Source: Xenococcaceae cyanobacterium MO_188.B29 (lineage in GTDB: Bacteria; Cyanobacteriota; Cyanobacteriia; Cyanobacteriales; Xenococcaceae). From it: a stretch of DNA of 58,661 nt. Both the position numbers and the translations under genes were made by a program. Within the stretch, counting starts at the first letter, position 1; each line of letters starts with the position of its first letter. Shown in pieces: positions 56,652 to 58,661 of the stretch. The stretch spans positions 1 through 58,661 of the forward strand of contig JASJDI010000006.1 in assembly GCA_030065155.1 (NCBI GenBank). Direction: 5' to 3'. The notes beneath the pieces were generated by a model that saw only the letters and a list, made by a program, of their open reading frames with translations, had not been told where the DNA came from and ran no database searches.

Positions 56652-57731
56652 ATGGGAGCAAGGAAACGTATCGGTATCCTTACTAGCGGTGGTGACTGTG
56701 CTGGCTTAAACGCAGTAATTCGGGCAGTTACTCGCTGTGCTGTTGGTATTTATGATTGGGAAGTATTGGGTATTTGTAAGGCAACTCAGGGTTTGATGAG
56801 TCGTCCACCTCAAGCAATTAACCTAGAGATTAGTCGGGTAGACCCCATTTTAACGATGGGAGGAACAATTTTAGGTACTACCAATAAAGGCGATCCCTTT
56901 GCTTTCCCTATGTCTGATGGTAGCCTAATCGATCGCTCAGAAGAAATTATTGCAGGTTATCATCATTTGGGTTTAGATGCTCTGATTGGCATTGGCGGAG
57001 ACGGAAGTTTGGCTATTTTACGCAAACTGGCTCAACAAGGAGGCATAAATTTAGTCGGAATTCCCAAAACCATTGATAATGATGTGGGTATTACTGAACG
57101 TTCTATCGGTTTTGATACCGCAGTTAATATTGCCACAGAAGCGATCGATCGTCTCCACTTTACCGCAGCTAGTCACAGTCGAGTCATGATCGTAGAAGTT
57201 ATGGGTAGAGATGCAGGACATATTGCTCTCAATGCTGGTATTGCTGGAGGAGCAGACATAATTCTCATTCCCGAAATTCCCAGTCAATTAGACAAAGTAT
57301 GTACCCATATTAAAAAACGACAGGCACAAGGTAAAGATTATTCTATTGCTGTCGTTTCTGAAGCTGTTTGTACAGAAACAGGAGAGTCAGTACAACAAGG
57401 ACATTTTGATGATTGTCGTCTTGGAGGTATTGGACAGTATCTTGCTGAACAAATTACGCACATGAGTGGTGCAGAAACAAGAGTAACGGTTTTAGGACAT
57501 ACTCAACGGGGTGGTATTTCTTCTCCTCTCGATCGTATTTTAGCTTCTGCTTTTGGAGTGGCAGCAGTAGAACTAATTGCTCAAGACAAATATGATTACA
57601 TGGTTACTTGGCAAAATCGACAAGTGAAAAGTGTGCCTATTGCTGAAGCAATTAAAGACTATCGTGCCGTCGATCCCCAAGATACTTTAGTTAAAACCGC
57701 TAGAGGTTTAGGTATTTGTTTTGGTGATTGA
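56652..57731 (+). CDS. pfkA: ATP-dependent 6-phosphofructokinase
   Basis: A 359-residue phosphofructokinase. Motifs are RIGILTSGGDCAGLNAVIR, GTTNKGDPF, the nucleotide loop GIGGDGSLAIL, catalytic PKTIDNDV, VEVMGRDAGHIAL and LGHTQRGG. The Gly in GGDGS (Asp in pyrophosphate-dependent enzymes) indicates ATP as donor. Length fits the bacterial/cyanobacterial group near 360 residues. The gene stands alone. Confidence 0.95.
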   Translation: MGARKRIGILTSGGDCAGLNAVIRAVTRCAVGIYDWEVLGICKATQGLMSRPPQAINLEISRVDPILTMGGTILGTTNKGDPFAFPMSDGSLIDRSEEIIAGYHHLGLDALIGIGGDGSLAILRKLAQQGGINLVGIPKTIDNDVGITERSIGFDTAVNIATEAIDRLHFTAASHSRVMIVEVMGRDAGHIALNAGIAGGADIILIPEIPSQLDKVCTHIKKRQAQGKDYSIAVVSEAVCTETGESVQQGHFDDCRLGGIGQYLAEQITHMSGAETRVTVLGHTQRGGISSPLDRILASAFGVAAVELIAQDKYDYMVTWQNRQVKSVPIAEAIKDYRAVDPQDTLVKTARGLGICFGD

Positions 57732-58250
57732 ATTTTAGGACTGATGCAAGCATTGATAATAGTCAGCGATCGCTATTTTTTTATGATATTTTAACGTATT
57801 TCATAGAAGTTATGTAAAACCACCGTCTACGGACTAGAAAAGCACCCAATATATTAGGAGAACTCAATGCAATCATTTAGTTTACTCCTGTGAAAATAGC
57901 CAAATTTTGTCAAGATAAATAAGTAGGAGTACTTTATTTTAGGTTGCTATGTTTCCTTTCTGGACTTATTCTTGCTCTGACTATAAGACAAATTCTCCCA
58001 AAGCTCATAAAGAGCGCAAACTAAAATTTCTCAAATGGCTCAGAGATGATCTAGAAACTAGATTGGCTGGTATTAATGGGGCAATTGCCACTATAGAAAG
58101 TCAACTTGAGCGTGAGGAGGTGAATTAATCAAGTAGAATTTGAGGATTAAGCAGTTCAGTATTTACTTTTTAAAAGAAGGCAGAAGGAAGAAGTAGGTTT
58201 AAACCTTCTGCCCTCTGCCTCTTGACCCCTGCCTTCAAGGGCGAAGCCTG
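57732..58250. other. pfkA downstream region with one small gene and short repeats
   Basis: Beyond pfkA there is a palindromic AGCGATCGCT followed by a T-run (57766-57782), which may terminate pfkA. A 59-codon gene lies at 57949-58128. From 58170 to 58245, AGAAGGCAGAAGG and CCTTCTGCCCTCTGCC form inverted arms of CTGCCTT-type short repeats. Confidence 0.55.
57949..58128 (+). CDS. small conserved-looking protein, 59 residues
   Basis: A 59-residue frame (MFPFWTYSCSDYKTNSPKA, then HKERKLKFLKWLRDDLETR and a Glu-rich end EREEVN). It is strongly patterned: a short aromatic N-terminus and a long amphipathic helix with KERKL and DDLETRLAGIN. AGG lies five bases upstream of the ATG. I recall similar short proteins in cyanobacteria but cannot name the family; function unknown. 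Confidence 0.6.
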   Translation: MFPFWTYSCSDYKTNSPKAHKERKLKFLKWLRDDLETRLAGINGAIATIESQLEREEVN

Positions 58251-58529
58251 TTAAACGTTAGAAAGAGCAGTAACGATGATCTCAAAAAAAGTTTTTTCTA
58301 GATTATGGATTTCTTCTCTGAATTGTTCATGGTAGTAGGGATCGGCAGGTTTTTCTTTATCGACAGTGTGTAAAACGGTAGCAGCATGTTTATTAAAGAG
58401 ACGGGCTGTTTCAAATAAAACAGCAGTTTCCATATCCATGCTTTCCTTTTTCTCGCTGCTTCTGATCTTGGCGTAATCTGAAGCAATTCGCTCACTATGC
58501 TCTGAAGGAAATGAGTGAAGTTCTCCCAC
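58251..58529 (-). CDS. phosphorylase-superfamily-like C-terminal fragment
   Basis: The listed frame is 92 residues from a GTG. It contains SMDMETAVLFETARLFNKHA, which resembles the C-terminal MET motif of the nucleoside phosphorylase (PNP/UDP) superfamily. The frame stays open upstream to 58616, where TAG (58617-58619) closes it, and the extra residues (NFWDKIQTTIFILEAHIRVT) look protein-like with no ATG. A complete phosphorylase domain is about 230 residues, so this is either a truncated pseudogene or a different small protein. Assignment is weak. Confidence 0.35.
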   Translation of the reverse strand: MGELHSFPSEHSERIASDYAKIRSSEKKESMDMETAVLFETARLFNKHAATVLHTVDKEKPADPYYHEQFREEIHNLEKTFFEIIVTALSNV

Positions 58530-58661
58530 ATTAAGTCTGGTGACTCTAATGTGGGCTTCTAAAATAAAGATAGTTGTTTGTATTTTATCCCAGAAGTTTC
58601 CTGCTTCACAGGCTGGCTATTGCCTAAGCCTCTACAGGCAGAAACCGTGAGACCCACGGTC

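Overview
The window is a chromosomal segment of a low-GC cyanobacterium. The evidence is a phycobilisome core gene (apcF), the tetrapyrrole regulator gun4, ictB, Calvin-type gap2, NtcA-like boxes at nitrogen genes, many HIP1 octamers (GCGATCGC, e.g. 1830, 3950, 8409, 12150, 25697) and short tandem intergenic repeats. Repeat style and gene content would suit a unicellular or baeocyte-forming lineage (Pleurocapsales/Chroococcales-like), but the species cannot be named from the sequence alone. Most of the window is ordinary core metabolism with small accessory islands between.

Layout. 1-9.1 kb: two large polytopic membrane proteins (234-2405; a GT-C/PMT-like protein at 3875-5404), an enlarged PCMT-type methyltransferase, a CtpA/B-type S41 protease, a Nudix hydrolase, an OB-fold lipoprotein and folD. 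9.3-13.6 kb: a one-protein receptor joining a Ser/Thr kinase, TPR and substrate-binding domain, then pgi. 14.0-19.1 kb: ebfC/ybaB, murB, murC, gap2 and an FSA-type transaldolase. 19.2-24.3 kb: a run of minus-strand genes with ictB, a GAF 'histidine kinase' that has lost its phospho-acceptor His and ATP-binding motifs, gun4 and a LuxR-type response regulator. 24.4-28.2 kb: icd, a HAD hydrolase, an Hpt protein, a small membrane protein and a cupin. 28.5-34.7 kb: apcF, glnA, an amt transporter and an ABC exporter.

35.1-41.9 kb: pepA, two GNAT acetyltransferases, ddl, an FAD monooxygenase and a SAM methyltransferase. 41.9-46.4 kb is repeat-rich, with a MITE-like element, a cruciform-like palindrome, an RND exporter gene carrying a dispersed repeat in frame, a second copy of that repeat nearby and a DUF1349 protein. 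46.4-52.8 kb: a 1.1-kb AT-rich gap, a 1108-aa DUF4347/M14 carboxypeptidase/RTX exoprotein, a degenerate APH-fold protein and a DUF2301 membrane protein. 53.0-58.6 kb: ilvH, two alpha/beta hydrolases, infC, pfkA, a 59-aa protein and a truncated phosphorylase-like ORF.

How the genes work together. icd, glnA and amt make and use 2-oxoglutarate and ammonium; each has a GTAN8TAC-like box upstream, so they look like a local NtcA-controlled set. murB, murC and ddl serve peptidoglycan synthesis; pgi, pfkA, gap2 and the transaldolase serve central sugar metabolism. I found no CRISPR array, rRNA, tRNA or intact transposase. The best candidates for something new are the pseudo-histidine kinase beside gun4 and a response regulator, the in-frame repeat in the RND gene, the multi-domain exoprotein with a possible His/Cys dyad in DUF4347, and several small mobile-looking palindromic elements.
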